Source: Clostridiales bacterium VE202-21
GTDB lineage: Bacteria > Bacillota > Clostridia > Lachnospirales > Lachnospiraceae
Assembly: GCA_000509105.1 (NCBI GenBank)
Contig: BAIF02000044.1
Location: forward strand, 1 to 43,607
Direction: 5' to 3'
Length of the DNA stretch: 43,607 nucleotides
Shown here: one piece after another, positions 8,447 to 16,717 of the stretch
How positions within the stretch are numbered: the first letter of the stretch is position 1
Layout: each line of letters starts with the position of its first letter
Translations under genes and position numbers: made by a program
Notes under the pieces: model-generated
The model's database searches: none
What the model saw: only the letters and a program-made list of their open reading frames with translations
Told to the model about the DNA's origin: nothing

Positions 8447-8809
8447 TTGAAGAAAACAAATGAAATGCCAAAGAATCAAACAGGAAGCCGTGCCTTTGTA
8501 CCGAAACGGATGGGAAAAGGGCCCAAATATCCCTTTGCCTTTTATGTGGCACTGGTGCTGTCCATGACGGTAGGGGCAATGCCGGTGCTTGCTGCCGGAG
8601 ATCCGCTGGCGGTCATTAATAACCTGTCCACCTTTATCTTTTCCCTGATCCGGGCCATTGGTCTGATCTTATTGGGATTTGGTGTGGTACAGGTAGGCTT
8701 GAGCCTAAAGAGCCACGATCCCAGCCAGAGAGCCAACGGGTTTCTGACGCTGGCAGGCGGCGTCATCATCACCTTCGCAAAAGAGATCCTGGACCTGATC
8801 GTTGGGTAG
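8447..8809 (+). CDS. VirB2/Maff2-like small membrane subunit
   Basis: A 120-residue protein with two hydrophobic helices. The first (about residues 32-50) may be a cleavable signal ending in LAAGD; the second is SLIRAIGLILLGFGVVQVGL, and the C-terminus is GGVIITFAKEILDLIVG. Size, topology and place just before the VirB6-like gene match Maff2/TrbC-type pilin-like subunits of the mating apparatus. TTG 8447 is favoured over ATG 8441 because TGGAGGA ends at 8440. Pilin function is inference. Confidence 0.65.
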   Translation: MKKTNEMPKNQTGSRAFVPKRMGKGPKYPFAFYVALVLSMTVGAMPVLAAGDPLAVINNLSTFIFSLIRAIGLILLGFGVVQVGLSLKSHDPSQRANGFLTLAGGVIITFAKEILDLIVG

Positions 8810-8825
8810 CAGGAAGAAATGGAAA

Positions 8826-8852
8826 GGGGCGGGGAGAGATTCTTCCTGCCCC
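8826..8852 (+). other. RNA hairpin between virB2-like and virB6-like genes
   Basis: A 12-pair stem (GGGGC + GGGGAGA against TCTTCCT + GCCCC, with two G-T pairs) has the three-base loop GAT. It ends three bases before the strong AAAGGAGGTG of the next gene and lacks a T tract. It is more likely an mRNA processing or stability element than a terminator. It could raise the expression of the upstream small subunit relative to downstream genes. Confidence 0.55.
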
Positions 8853-8872
8853 GGCAAAGGAGGTGAAGCTGT

Positions 8873-9712
8873 TTGAGTGATAACTGGATCGTGCAGAACC
8901 TAAACTCTGCACTGAACACCTGGAATGAGAAACTGGCAGAAATCTGGACACTGCTTACCCAAAGCCCGGAATCCTTTAAGGGGGGAGATATTTGGAGTGT
9001 CATCACTGGAATCAACGGAGCGCTGACCGCCATTGGATATGGACTGTTAGTCTTGTTTTTTGCTGCCGGGATTGTAAAGACCTGTGGCAGCTTTACAGAT
9101 ATGAAGAAGCCGGAGCATGCCCTCAAAGCCTTTATCCGGTTTGCTCTGGCACAAGGCGCCATCATGTATGGCATGGAACTGATGACAGCGCTGTTCTCCA
9201 TTGTGCAGGGGATTGTGTCCACCATTATGGCACAGTCAGGTATGACAAACGGGGGTGTGACAGAACTTCCGGCAGAGATTGTGGAGAAGATTGAAGCGGT
9301 GGGAATGTTGGAATCCATTCCCTTGTGGATCGTGACCTTGCTTGGAAGCCTTTTGATTACGGTGCTGTCCTTCATTATGATCCTTACCGTATATGGAAGG
9401 ATGTTTAAGCTGTATATGTATACTGCCATTGCGCCCATCCCCATTTCCACTTTTGCGGGAGAACCCTCCCAGTCGGTGGGAAAGAATTTTATCAAGTCTT
9501 ATGCCGGAGTGTGTCTGGAAGGGGCGATCATTGCACTGGCCTGCATTATCTTTTCCGTGTATTCTGCCAGTCCCCCGGCCATTGGGGATACGTCCTTAAG
9601 TGCAGTGACCATTGTGTGGAATTATATCGGAGAGTTGGTGTTTAACTTATTGGTACTGGTTGGGGCGGTAAAAGCATCCGACCGGATTGTAAAAGAAATG
9701 ATGGGATTATAG
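8873..9712 (+). CDS. VirB6/TrbL-like mating channel protein (CD1112 family)
   Basis: A 279-residue polytopic membrane protein with about six hydrophobic helices, for example GYGLLVLFFAAGIVKTCG near 60, IVTLLGSLLITVLSFIMIL near 150, and others near 215 and 255. It corresponds to the VirB6/TrbL inner-membrane channel component of clostridial type IV secretion. TTG 8873 is used, set by AAAGGAGGTG at 8856-8865. It lies between the small subunit gene and the PrgI/VirB4 genes. Confidence 0.82.
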   Translation: MSDNWIVQNLNSALNTWNEKLAEIWTLLTQSPESFKGGDIWSVITGINGALTAIGYGLLVLFFAAGIVKTCGSFTDMKKPEHALKAFIRFALAQGAIMYGMELMTALFSIVQGIVSTIMAQSGMTNGGVTELPAEIVEKIEAVGMLESIPLWIVTLLGSLLITVLSFIMILTVYGRMFKLYMYTAIAPIPISTFAGEPSQSVGKNFIKSYAGVCLEGAIIALACIIFSVYSASPPAIGDTSLSAVTIVWNYIGELVFNLLVLVGAVKASDRIVKEMMGL

Positions 9713-9726
9713 GAGGAAGTAAAACC

Positions 9727-10191
9727 ATGAATGAGAAGAAAAATAGAAACGAAAGAAAGACTTTGCCATTTCCTTGGGAATACGGGCAGGAAGAAATTAC
9801 TTTGAAGGTATCCAGCTATGCTTACGGAAACGGACTTGCGATTTTGATGTATCGCCAGGAGGAAGGGGAGTTGGAATTGTTTGATGATCTGACGGTAAAT
9901 CTTCCGGGCGGATATGGTCTGGAACCCCAAGAGGCATTTATAAGCGGTGATTTTACGAAGGACAAGCTGACATTCATCGAAAAGAACAGGCTGGGAAACA
10001 GACTGCCGGGACAGGCTCGGTCAGGCTTTGCTACCTACACCCCAGTGGCGTTTGACCTTTCAAGGCTTGCCCAGTATGACAGGGAAGGGGTGGAAGAATT
10101 TTGCAGACAATGGGGACTGGATGTGCCAAAAGAATCGGAAAAAATACAAGGGAAACCTGCAGGCAGAAAGAAAAGAGAAAGAGAGAGATAA
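9727..10191 (+). CDS. DUF4313 domain protein
   Basis: A 154-residue soluble protein with the DUF4313 pattern: LKVSSYAYGNGLAILMY, ELELFDDLTVNLPGG and NRLGNRLPGQARSGFATY. The tail is basic (AGRKKRERER). It is widely found inside clostridial transfer operons; the function is not known. It has a good ribosome site (AGGAGGAAG) and sits six bases from prgI. Confidence 0.75.
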   Translation: MNEKKNRNERKTLPFPWEYGQEEITLKVSSYAYGNGLAILMYRQEEGELELFDDLTVNLPGGYGLEPQEAFISGDFTKDKLTFIEKNRLGNRLPGQARSGFATYTPVAFDLSRLAQYDREGVEEFCRQWGLDVPKESEKIQGKPAGRKKRERER

Positions 10192-10197
10192 AAATAT

Positions 10198-10644
10198 ATG
10201 GAAGTAAAAATGAATAAAGAAATCCGTAACTATCAGGAGTCCATGTTTATGGGGCTGAATCTGCGCCAGTGTATCTTTTCCCTACTTGCCATCGCTGTGG
10301 CAGTAGGGATTTATTTTGGTCTGGGAGACTATGTGGGGAAGGAAATGACTGGGTGGCTGTGTATCTTAGGCGCTGCCCCATTCGCAGCCTGCGGGTTCTT
10401 CCAGTATCATGGCATGAATGCGGAGCAGTTTGCCTGGGCGTATATCAAGTCCGAGTTTTTATACCCCAAGCGATTGCTGTTTCAAAGCGAGGATCTGTAC
10501 CATGCCTGCATGGAAGAAACTATGAGCCTTAGAGAAAAGACCAGGGGAGATGGTGCTGCCCTTTTGAGAAAGCGGGAACAGCGGGCAAGGAAAAAACAGA
10601 TGAAGCAGAAAAAGAAGTCAGGAAGGAGTGGTGCGTTTGATTAA
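10198..10644 (+). CDS. PrgI family (VirB3-like) membrane protein
   Basis: A 148-residue protein: a short cytoplasmic start with MNKEIRNYQESMFMGLNLRQ, then two close membrane helices (about 28-43 and 53-70), then a basic tail. This is the PrgI/VirB3 arrangement. VirB3-type proteins anchor the VirB4 ATPase, and the virB4 gene overlaps the 3' end of this one by eight bases. ATG 10198 is used; ATG 10210 is possible. Confidence 0.8.
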   Translation: MEVKMNKEIRNYQESMFMGLNLRQCIFSLLAIAVAVGIYFGLGDYVGKEMTGWLCILGAAPFAACGFFQYHGMNAEQFAWAYIKSEFLYPKRLLFQSEDLYHACMEETMSLREKTRGDGAALLRKREQRARKKQMKQKKKSGRSGAFD

Positions 10645-12967
10645 AACCTTACAGCAGGCATTAAAAATGGACCGGGAGAAGTTCAAAGTCCCAAGGTCTG
10701 TCCAGAAGGCGATTCCCATCCAGCGGATCTGGCCGGATGGGGTGTTCCAGTCCGGGACGAAATTTTCCAAATCCTTTCGGTTTTCGGATATCAACTATGC
10801 CATTGCAAGCAAAGAAGATAAAACGGAAATGTTCTTAGATTACAGTGAGCTGTTAAATGCTTTGGATTCCGGCGCATCTGCCAAGATCACCCTGAACAAC
10901 AGAAGAATCAATAAGGAAGAGTTTGAAGCTTCCTTGCTTTTGCCGATGAAAGAGGACGGGCTGGATGAATACCGGAAGGAATACAACGAAATGTTGCTAT
11001 CCAAGGTCAGCGGCACCAACAACAGCATTTATCAGGAACGGTATCTGACGGTTAGTGTCCATAAGAAGAACATTGATGAGGCAAGGACGTATTTTGCCCG
11101 TGTGGGAACGGATATCATCACCCATCTGAGCAAGCTGTCCTCCATTGGGGAAGAACTGGATGCGGAACAGCGCCTGCAGATTTTCCGTGATTTCTTCCAG
11201 GTAGACCAGCCCCAGTGCTTTCCGTTTGATATGAAGGCGTTTGCCAAACGGGGGAGCAGCTTTAAGGACTGGATCTGTCCCCAGTCCATGGAGTTTTCCA
11301 AAGACTGTTTCAAGATTAATGAGCGGTATGGACGGGTGCTGTATATGCAGGATTATGCCAGTTATGTAAAGGATGACATGATTTCGGAGTTATGTGATTT
11401 GGGCCGGGATCTGATGCTGTCCATTGACATTCTCCCAGTGCCAACAGACGAAGCAGTGCGTGAGATCCAAAACCGTTTGCTCGGCGTGGAGACGAACGTG
11501 ACCAATTGGCAGAGACGCCAGAATGCTAACAATAACTTTTCTGCCATTGTGCCCTATGATATGGAACTGCAGAGGAAAGAGACCAAAGAGATGCTGGATG
11601 ACCTGACCACCAGGGATCAGCGGATGATGTTCGGCATCCTTACCATGGTGCATATGGCAGGCAGCAAGAAACAGTTGGATTCGGATACAGAGAGCATCTT
11701 ATCCGTGGCAAGAAAGCATTTGTGCCAGATGGCAACCTTGAAGTGGCAGCAAGTGGATGGACTCAATACGGTACTGCCTTATGGCATCCGCAAGATCAAT
11801 GCCCTTCGTACCCTGACTACAGAATCTACCGCAGTGTTGATCCCATTTCATACCCAGGAGATCATGCAGCCGGGTGGGATTTATTATGGGCAGAATGCGG
11901 TGAGCAAAAATATGCTGGTGGCAGACCGAAGGAAGTTATTGAATGGAAACTCCTTCCGTCTGGGTGTCAGCGGTTCGGGAAAAAGTTTCTCGGCAAAAGA
12001 AGAGATTGTGGATCTTGCCCTGTCTACGGAAGATGACATTCTCATCTTAGACCCGGAGTCCGAGTTCGGTTCTTTGGTAGAAGCACTGAATGGAGAAGTG
12101 ATTACAATTTCCGCCACATCCAACACCCATCTGAATGCACTGGATATGGATTCTGCCTATGGAAACGATAAGAATCCGCTGATTGAAAAGTCGGAATTTA
12201 TCCTGTCTTTGTTTGAACAGTTAGTGGGGGCTGGCAATCTGTCGGCAAAGGAGAAATCCATTCTGGACCGCTGTACCGCAGATGTGTACCGGGAATATAT
12301 CCGGAGCGGTTACCAGAGCGAAGCGCCGACCTTGAAAGACTTGTACCGACAGTTCATGCTCCAGCCGGAAGAGGAGGCCAGAGGGCTTGCATTGTCTTCG
12401 GAACTGTTTATCAATGGAAGTCTCAATACCTTTGCACAGAAAACCAATGTGGATACGAAGAACCGTATCATTGCCTATGATATCCGGGAACTGGGAGAGC
12501 AGCTCATGCCCCTGGGGATGCTGGTTACTTTGGACAGTATTTTCAACCGTGTGATCCAGAACTGGAAGAAAGGAAAGACTACCTGGATCTTTGCCGATGA
12601 GTTTTATCTATTGTTCCGGTACCAATATAGCGCTGACTTTTTCTACCGCCTCTACAAGAGAATTCGTAAATACCAGGGATTTGTCACAGGTTTAACGCAG
12701 AACGTAGAAGAACTGTTAAAATCCGATACGGCAAGGCTGATGCTGGCAAACAGTGAGTTTTTGATCCTTTTGAATCAGGCAACCACAGATCGGGATGAAC
12801 TGGCGTCCCTTTTGAACATTTCCGAGAACCAGTTATCCTATATCACCAATGTAGGTGCAGGAAAGGGACTGATCCGGTGTTCCGGGAATCTGGTGCCATT
12901 TGAGAACAGCTTCCCGAAGAATACGAAGCTGTACCGCTTGATGACAACGAAACCGGGAGAGTGTTAG
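10637..12967 (+). CDS. VirB4-like conjugation ATPase (CD1110 family)
   Basis: A 776-residue ATPase that energises the mating channel. Walker A is GVSGSGKS (443-450) and Walker B is WIFADEF (650-656). The C-terminal region has LTQNVEELLKSDTARLMLANS, typical of VirB4/TraC proteins. The start is TTG 10637, well spaced from AGGAAGGAG at 10619-10627. GTG codons at 10628 and 10631 lie too close to that site. The gene overlaps prgI, implying translational coupling. It is intact. Confidence 0.92.
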   Translation: MIKTLQQALKMDREKFKVPRSVQKAIPIQRIWPDGVFQSGTKFSKSFRFSDINYAIASKEDKTEMFLDYSELLNALDSGASAKITLNNRRINKEEFEASLLLPMKEDGLDEYRKEYNEMLLSKVSGTNNSIYQERYLTVSVHKKNIDEARTYFARVGTDIITHLSKLSSIGEELDAEQRLQIFRDFFQVDQPQCFPFDMKAFAKRGSSFKDWICPQSMEFSKDCFKINERYGRVLYMQDYASYVKDDMISELCDLGRDLMLSIDILPVPTDEAVREIQNRLLGVETNVTNWQRRQNANNNFSAIVPYDMELQRKETKEMLDDLTTRDQRMMFGILTMVHMAGSKKQLDSDTESILSVARKHLCQMATLKWQQVDGLNTVLPYGIRKINALRTLTTESTAVLIPFHTQEIMQPGGIYYGQNAVSKNMLVADRRKLLNGNSFRLGVSGSGKSFSAKEEIVDLALSTEDDILILDPESEFGSLVEALNGEVITISATSNTHLNALDMDSAYGNDKNPLIEKSEFILSLFEQLVGAGNLSAKEKSILDRCTADVYREYIRSGYQSEAPTLKDLYRQFMLQPEEEARGLALSSELFINGSLNTFAQKTNVDTKNRIIAYDIRELGEQLMPLGMLVTLDSIFNRVIQNWKKGKTTWIFADEFYLLFRYQYSADFFYRLYKRIRKYQGFVTGLTQNVEELLKSDTARLMLANSEFLILLNQATTDRDELASLLNISENQLSYITNVGAGKGLIRCSGNLVPFENSFPKNTKLYRLMTTKPGEC

Positions 12968-12985
12968 TCGAAAAGAGATTTTTTA

Positions 12986-13020
12986 GGGTGTTGCTGGAAT
13001 TTCTTCGGCAGCATCCTTTT
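12986..13020 (+). terminator. Hairpin with short T run after virB4
   Basis: An 11-pair stem (GGGTGTTGCTG / CGGCAGCATCC, three G-T pairs) with a nine-base loop is followed by TTTT. The T run is too short for a strong terminator, so partial termination or mRNA processing is likely. It separates the channel core genes from the DUF6674, small-gene and hydrolase genes. Confidence 0.5.
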
Positions 13021-13038
13021 GGGAAGGAGGGAATGTAA

Positions 13039-13839
13039 ATGGAAGAAGGACAAACAGTGGAAATCCAGGAAACGAGAGAACCGCTTCGGGAGCAGGGCAG
13101 TATCCGGGCATTGCTGGAACTTTTGGAACAACAGGGCATGGAGCAGGAAAAAGGGGATGTGCTCCGTATGGCAGACTATATTGATTCTATGGAAATGCAG
13201 CTGGGAACTGTCCTAAAGGAATTGGGAGAGGTGAAGAAGCAACTGGGTGTGATGCAGGAAAGCAAGGTCAAACTCTTTGCGGTGAACACAATCCAGAAGG
13301 CGGAACATCAGGTGAAAACACTTCGTTTTCAGGTGGGAGAATGGAAAAGAAAGTTTGTGGAACGGGCAGAACAGGCAGTTGTAGACTTTAAAGAAAAGGG
13401 AAAAGATGCCCTTGCCTGTGCGGTAAAGGGAATGCACCTTACGCAGGGATTGCAAAAAATCCAATCGTCTCTGCATACGGTGATGCTGTCGGTGGATCAG
13501 AAGATTGACCGTCTGGGGAGCATGGTGGAAGAACTGCATGTTGCCAAAGGGCATCTGCGGAATGCATTTCTGGAAGCGGGTGGAAAAGAGGTGCGAAAGC
13601 TCACAGAACGCAATCCCGAACAGGGAATCATCTTTCAAACCCAGAAGGTGTTATTCCAATCCATGCAGAGTATCCATAAGCTGGAACAGAAAACGGAGCG
13701 ATTGCAACAGCAGATAGGGAAGCTGGAAGCAAGAGAAGGAAAACAACCGTCTGTGAAGGATACCCTGCAGAAACTGAGACAGGAACCACACCCTTTGAAG
13801 TTTGGTAAAGAAGAAAAACAGAAGTCTGCGGTTCGATAA
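13039..13839 (+). CDS. DUF6674-like coiled-coil protein
   Basis: A 266-residue, highly charged protein, helical throughout with several coiled-coil stretches (about 45-75, 90-110, 225-245). It resembles DUF6674 proteins found downstream of virB4 in these elements. No membrane segment or enzyme motif is visible. It probably has a structural or regulatory part in transfer, but nothing shows which. Confidence 0.65.
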   Translation: MEEGQTVEIQETREPLREQGSIRALLELLEQQGMEQEKGDVLRMADYIDSMEMQLGTVLKELGEVKKQLGVMQESKVKLFAVNTIQKAEHQVKTLRFQVGEWKRKFVERAEQAVVDFKEKGKDALACAVKGMHLTQGLQKIQSSLHTVMLSVDQKIDRLGSMVEELHVAKGHLRNAFLEAGGKEVRKLTERNPEQGIIFQTQKVLFQSMQSIHKLEQKTERLQQQIGKLEAREGKQPSVKDTLQKLRQEPHPLKFGKEEKQKSAVR

Positions 13840-13869
13840 AGAGAAGTTTTTCAAAGGGAGGTGAAATCC

Positions 13870-14217
13870 ATGAAAGAAGAAACAACCATTACCTTTCTTG
13901 CAGCGGAGTGCGGGGAGTTTCATGGGATGGGGGAGTGTATCGAATGTACGTCTTTAAAAGAAGCCTTCCGGCATTACCAGAGATTTTGCAAACGTTCCCC
14001 TCAGATGCTTCCGTCTTTGGAATTTTCTCTGCACCATGCAGAGGATCCTCTGTATAACGAGGGAGAATATCCATTGGCTACCGGGGAGAAGGGAAAAGAG
14101 TTACTATCCTATGTTCCCTACTATGCCAATCATCCGCTGGTGCAGGAAGCGGTAAGGGAATTGGAACAGCTGGAGAGTCAGCAGAAGAAATCAAAAAAGC
14201 GGGGAAGGGAACGTTAG
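13870..14217 (+). CDS. Conserved hypothetical protein of the transfer operon
   Basis: A 115-residue soluble protein beginning MKEETTITFLAAECGEFHGM and ending in a basic KKSKKRGRER tail. I do not recognise a domain. The middle has FEFSLHH-like hydrophobic strands and LLSYVPYYANHPLVQEAVREL. ATG 13870 is chosen after GGGAGGTG (13856-13863); the GTG at 13861 lies within that site. It is tightly packed between the DUF6674 and hydrolase genes. Confidence 0.6.
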   Translation: MKEETTITFLAAECGEFHGMGECIECTSLKEAFRHYQRFCKRSPQMLPSLEFSLHHAEDPLYNEGEYPLATGEKGKELLSYVPYYANHPLVQEAVRELEQLESQQKKSKKRGRER

Positions 14218-14244
14218 AAAGTACAGAAGATGGGAGGTGTGTGA

Positions 14245-15954
14245 TTGAAAGATATCAAAGAAAAAGTGCGGGATCAAAGTCCAAAGATCCGCAATCCTGC
14301 CTCCCGGCTTCCGAAAGAACTGGTGCGTTCTGCGATGCTGGAGACAAAAGAAAAGACCAGCATCATGGCAGATAAGATCGGAAGAGAAACGGGAGAGGAA
14401 TCCCCGGTAGAATATGCTGGAAACCGGATAGAACGAGTGGAACAGCGGGCTGGGAAAGAAAGCGCTTTTGCAGCCTATCGTGGCGGAAAGAAGCTGGCAG
14501 TGAAAACCTATGAAAAGTTAAAAGAACAAAGACAAAAGCAGAGAGAAGCTGTTACCGCCCCTTTGGACGGGGAAACAGGAAACGGCGGAACATCTGCCCA
14601 GACAGGACAGGCAAGAGCAAAGAAAGGGCGCACAGGAGCCGGACGGAGCATCAAGGTCAAACCGGAAGCGGAGAAAACGATCAAGGAAGCCGGAAACCGG
14701 GCAGTAAAAACAGCGCCCCGCATGGTGAAAGCGTCCCCGGTTTCTTCCAAGAAGGTGAAAACCCAGGCAATCTTACAAAAAAAGCAGGCTCTAACATCTA
14801 TGAGGGCGGCAAGGGAAGCAAAACGGGCTGCCATGCGTTCTGCCCAGGCAGCAAGACAAAGCGCCAAGGCGGCAAAAACAACTGCCAGGGGGCTGAAAGC
14901 TATGGCGGAAGCTGCCGCCCATGCGGTAAAGGCAGCTTTTGCAGCATTGATGGCAGGCGGTGGTATGGTATTTGTGATCTTGATCCTTATTGTAGGAATC
15001 ATTGGCGGCGCTTCGTTTATCGGGAGTTCCCAGAGCAGCGAGCCGCTGAGTGCGGAAGTCCTGGCCCATACCCCAGTGATCCAGCGGTATGCCAGTGAAT
15101 TTGGAATCCCGGAATATGTATCGGTCATCCAGGCAATCATGATGCAGGAAAGCGGCGGGAGAGGAACCGATCCCATGCAGGCCAGCGAGTGTCCGTATAA
15201 TACCCAGTATCCTAATACGCCTGGTGCAATTCAGGATGCAGACTATTCCATCAAGGTAGGCGTACAGTATTATGCAGATTGTGTCCGGGAAGCCGGATGT
15301 AAAAGCCCACAGGATATGGACAAGTTAAAACTTAGTTTACAAGGCTATAATTACGGGAATGGGTACATCACATGGGCAATCCGAAAACATGGGGGCTATA
15401 GTGAAGCCAATGCACTGCAGTTTTCCCAGGAACAGGCAGCCGCCCATGGATGGCCAAGGTATGGCGATCCGGAGTATGTACCCCATGTGCTTCGATATTA
15501 TTCCGGCGGGGGATTGTTTGCCGGACTTTTTGGAAATGGGCAGCTTGTGACCATTGCGAAAAGCCAGTTGGGGAACGAAGGCGGCCAGAAGTTCTGGTCA
15601 TGGTATGGATTTGACAGTCGGGAAGAATGGTGTGCCTGTTTTGTCAGCTGGTGTGCGGATCAGTCAGGACTTATTCAAAAGGAAGTAGTGCCAAAGTTTT
15701 CTGTTTGTACGGACGGTGTGGCTTTGTTTCAGGCAAAGAGAAAATGGCAAGGTGGTGGAAGTGTTCCGACACCAGGAAGCCTCATCTTTTTTGACTGGAA
15801 TCAGGATGGAGCCAGTGACCATGTAGGAATCGTGGAAAGCTGTGATGGAACTACGGTACATACGATTGAAGGAAATAGTGGAGATGCAGTAAAGCAGAAT
15901 AGTTATACAGTGAATTCCCAGTCCATTTTGGGATATGGACTGGTTACTTATTAA
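14245..15954 (+). CDS. Bifunctional wall hydrolase of the mating apparatus (CD1108 family)
   Basis: A 569-residue protein that would open peptidoglycan for the conjugation channel. Residues 1-230 are very basic and cytoplasmic. One membrane segment lies at about 234-258. A lysozyme-like domain follows, with the probable catalytic Glu in MMQESGGRG (E302). The C-terminal CHAP-type amidase/endopeptidase domain has Cys in EWCACFVSWC (C463 or C465) and His in DHVGIV (H526). The start is TTG 14245 after GGGAGGTG. This VirB1-like protein closes the transfer operon. Confidence 0.88.
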   Translation: MKDIKEKVRDQSPKIRNPASRLPKELVRSAMLETKEKTSIMADKIGRETGEESPVEYAGNRIERVEQRAGKESAFAAYRGGKKLAVKTYEKLKEQRQKQREAVTAPLDGETGNGGTSAQTGQARAKKGRTGAGRSIKVKPEAEKTIKEAGNRAVKTAPRMVKASPVSSKKVKTQAILQKKQALTSMRAAREAKRAAMRSAQAARQSAKAAKTTARGLKAMAEAAAHAVKAAFAALMAGGGMVFVILILIVGIIGGASFIGSSQSSEPLSAEVLAHTPVIQRYASEFGIPEYVSVIQAIMMQESGGRGTDPMQASECPYNTQYPNTPGAIQDADYSIKVGVQYYADCVREAGCKSPQDMDKLKLSLQGYNYGNGYITWAIRKHGGYSEANALQFSQEQAAAHGWPRYGDPEYVPHVLRYYSGGGLFAGLFGNGQLVTIAKSQLGNEGGQKFWSWYGFDSREEWCACFVSWCADQSGLIQKEVVPKFSVCTDGVALFQAKRKWQGGGSVPTPGSLIFFDWNQDGASDHVGIVESCDGTTVHTIEGNSGDAVKQNSYTVNSQSILGYGLVTY

Positions 15955-15986
15955 AAAATGAGAAAAAATCAAAGAATGGATTGCAT

Positions 15987-16014
15987 TGTAGGAGCAGAGG
16001 AACAATGCTATAAT
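15987..16014 (+). promoter_or_regulatory. Extended -10 promoter
   Basis: TGCTATAAT at 16006-16014 contains a perfect -10 with the TGn extension. A weak -35, TTGTAG (15987-15992), lies 16 bases upstream. It starts a new transcription unit for the YjbR-like gene after the end of the transfer operon. Confidence 0.65.
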
Positions 16015-16023
16015 AGAAAAGGT

Positions 16024-16045
16024 GGGCAGGGCTAATGTCCTGCCT
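16024..16045 (+). other. Leader hairpin GGCAGG/CCTGCC
   Basis: A six-to-seven-pair stem with loop GCTAATGT starts about ten bases after the -10 of the promoter above, so it would sit at the 5' end of that transcript. There is no T tract. It is probably a 5' stabilising structure. Confidence 0.4.
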
Positions 16046-16109
16046 GTTGATAAATACAAAAAGTACAATCATGAGATTGATAAAATAGAGTAATCAGGGA
16101 GTGGAATAT

Positions 16110-16472
16110 TTGAAACGAGAAGAGATTTTTGAATATGTAAAAAACCAATATGGAACAGTTCCAGAGTATCTCTGGGAAACATCACCGAAAAGTGCAGTGC
16201 TTCGGCATAAAAATGGAAAGTGGTATGCAGTGCTGATGCAGGTTGAAAAATCTAGGTTGGGATTAGAAGAAGAGAGCATGGTAGATGTCATCAATGTGAA
16301 GTGCGAACCGGATATGGTTGGACTTCTGACACAGACTTATGGTTTTCTTCCGGGATATCATATGAATAAAAAGTACTGGATTACAATGTTGTTGGATGGA
16401 AGGGTGAGCGAAGCAAAGATATTGGATTTTTTGGATCTGAGTTATGATTTGATAGATCAGAAGAAAGATTGA
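16110..16472 (+). CDS. MmcQ/YjbR family protein
   Basis: A 120-residue protein with the YjbR fold pattern: VLRHKNGKWYAVLMQVEKS, VDVINVKCEPDMVGLL and YHMNKKYWITMLLDGRVSEAKILDFLDLSYDLI. The family is DNA-binding-like with no firm biological role. The start is TTG 16110, preceded by AGGGAG; GTG 16101 overlaps that site. It has its own promoter and is not clearly part of the conjugation operon. Confidence 0.8.
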   Translation: MKREEIFEYVKNQYGTVPEYLWETSPKSAVLRHKNGKWYAVLMQVEKSRLGLEEESMVDVINVKCEPDMVGLLTQTYGFLPGYHMNKKYWITMLLDGRVSEAKILDFLDLSYDLIDQKKD

Positions 16473-16717
16473 TTTGTAAATAAATTTGAATGGTGTGCAG
16501 AGGATGAGAAAATATGAAAGCAATAAATATATATATTCAAGAATACAAGAGAATATGGCCACTGAATTTGAAAATATTTTCTCACAAAGATCAAAAAAGT
16601 TAAATGTAAAAGTATAGGAGTTTCTTGCGATAAAAACTCTTGTTGACTTGTTGCTGGATATAAATATAGAAATAAAGCATTTTGAGAATATTTTTGCTTC
16701 CTTTACGATAGAACAGA
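16473..16717 (+). other. AT-rich segment with remnants of short frames
   Basis: No convincing gene. A 37-codon frame (16504-16617, beginning MRKYESNKYIYSRIQENMAT) follows GAGG but has no recognisable family. It is followed by a stop and then by a second open stretch, LVDLLLDINIEIKHFENIFA, in a different context up to 16735. Together these look like decayed coding DNA. The upstream receiver half of the regulator that follows is absent. Confidence 0.4.

Noticed and set aside
8542..9495. A 317-codon open frame on the minus strand
   Set aside because: Antisense to the VirB2-like and VirB6-like genes, no recognisable protein pattern; caused by codon bias of the real genes.
14508..15176. A 222-codon alanine-rich open frame on the minus strand
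   Set aside because: Antisense to the alanine/lysine-rich part of the wall hydrolase gene; a compositional shadow.
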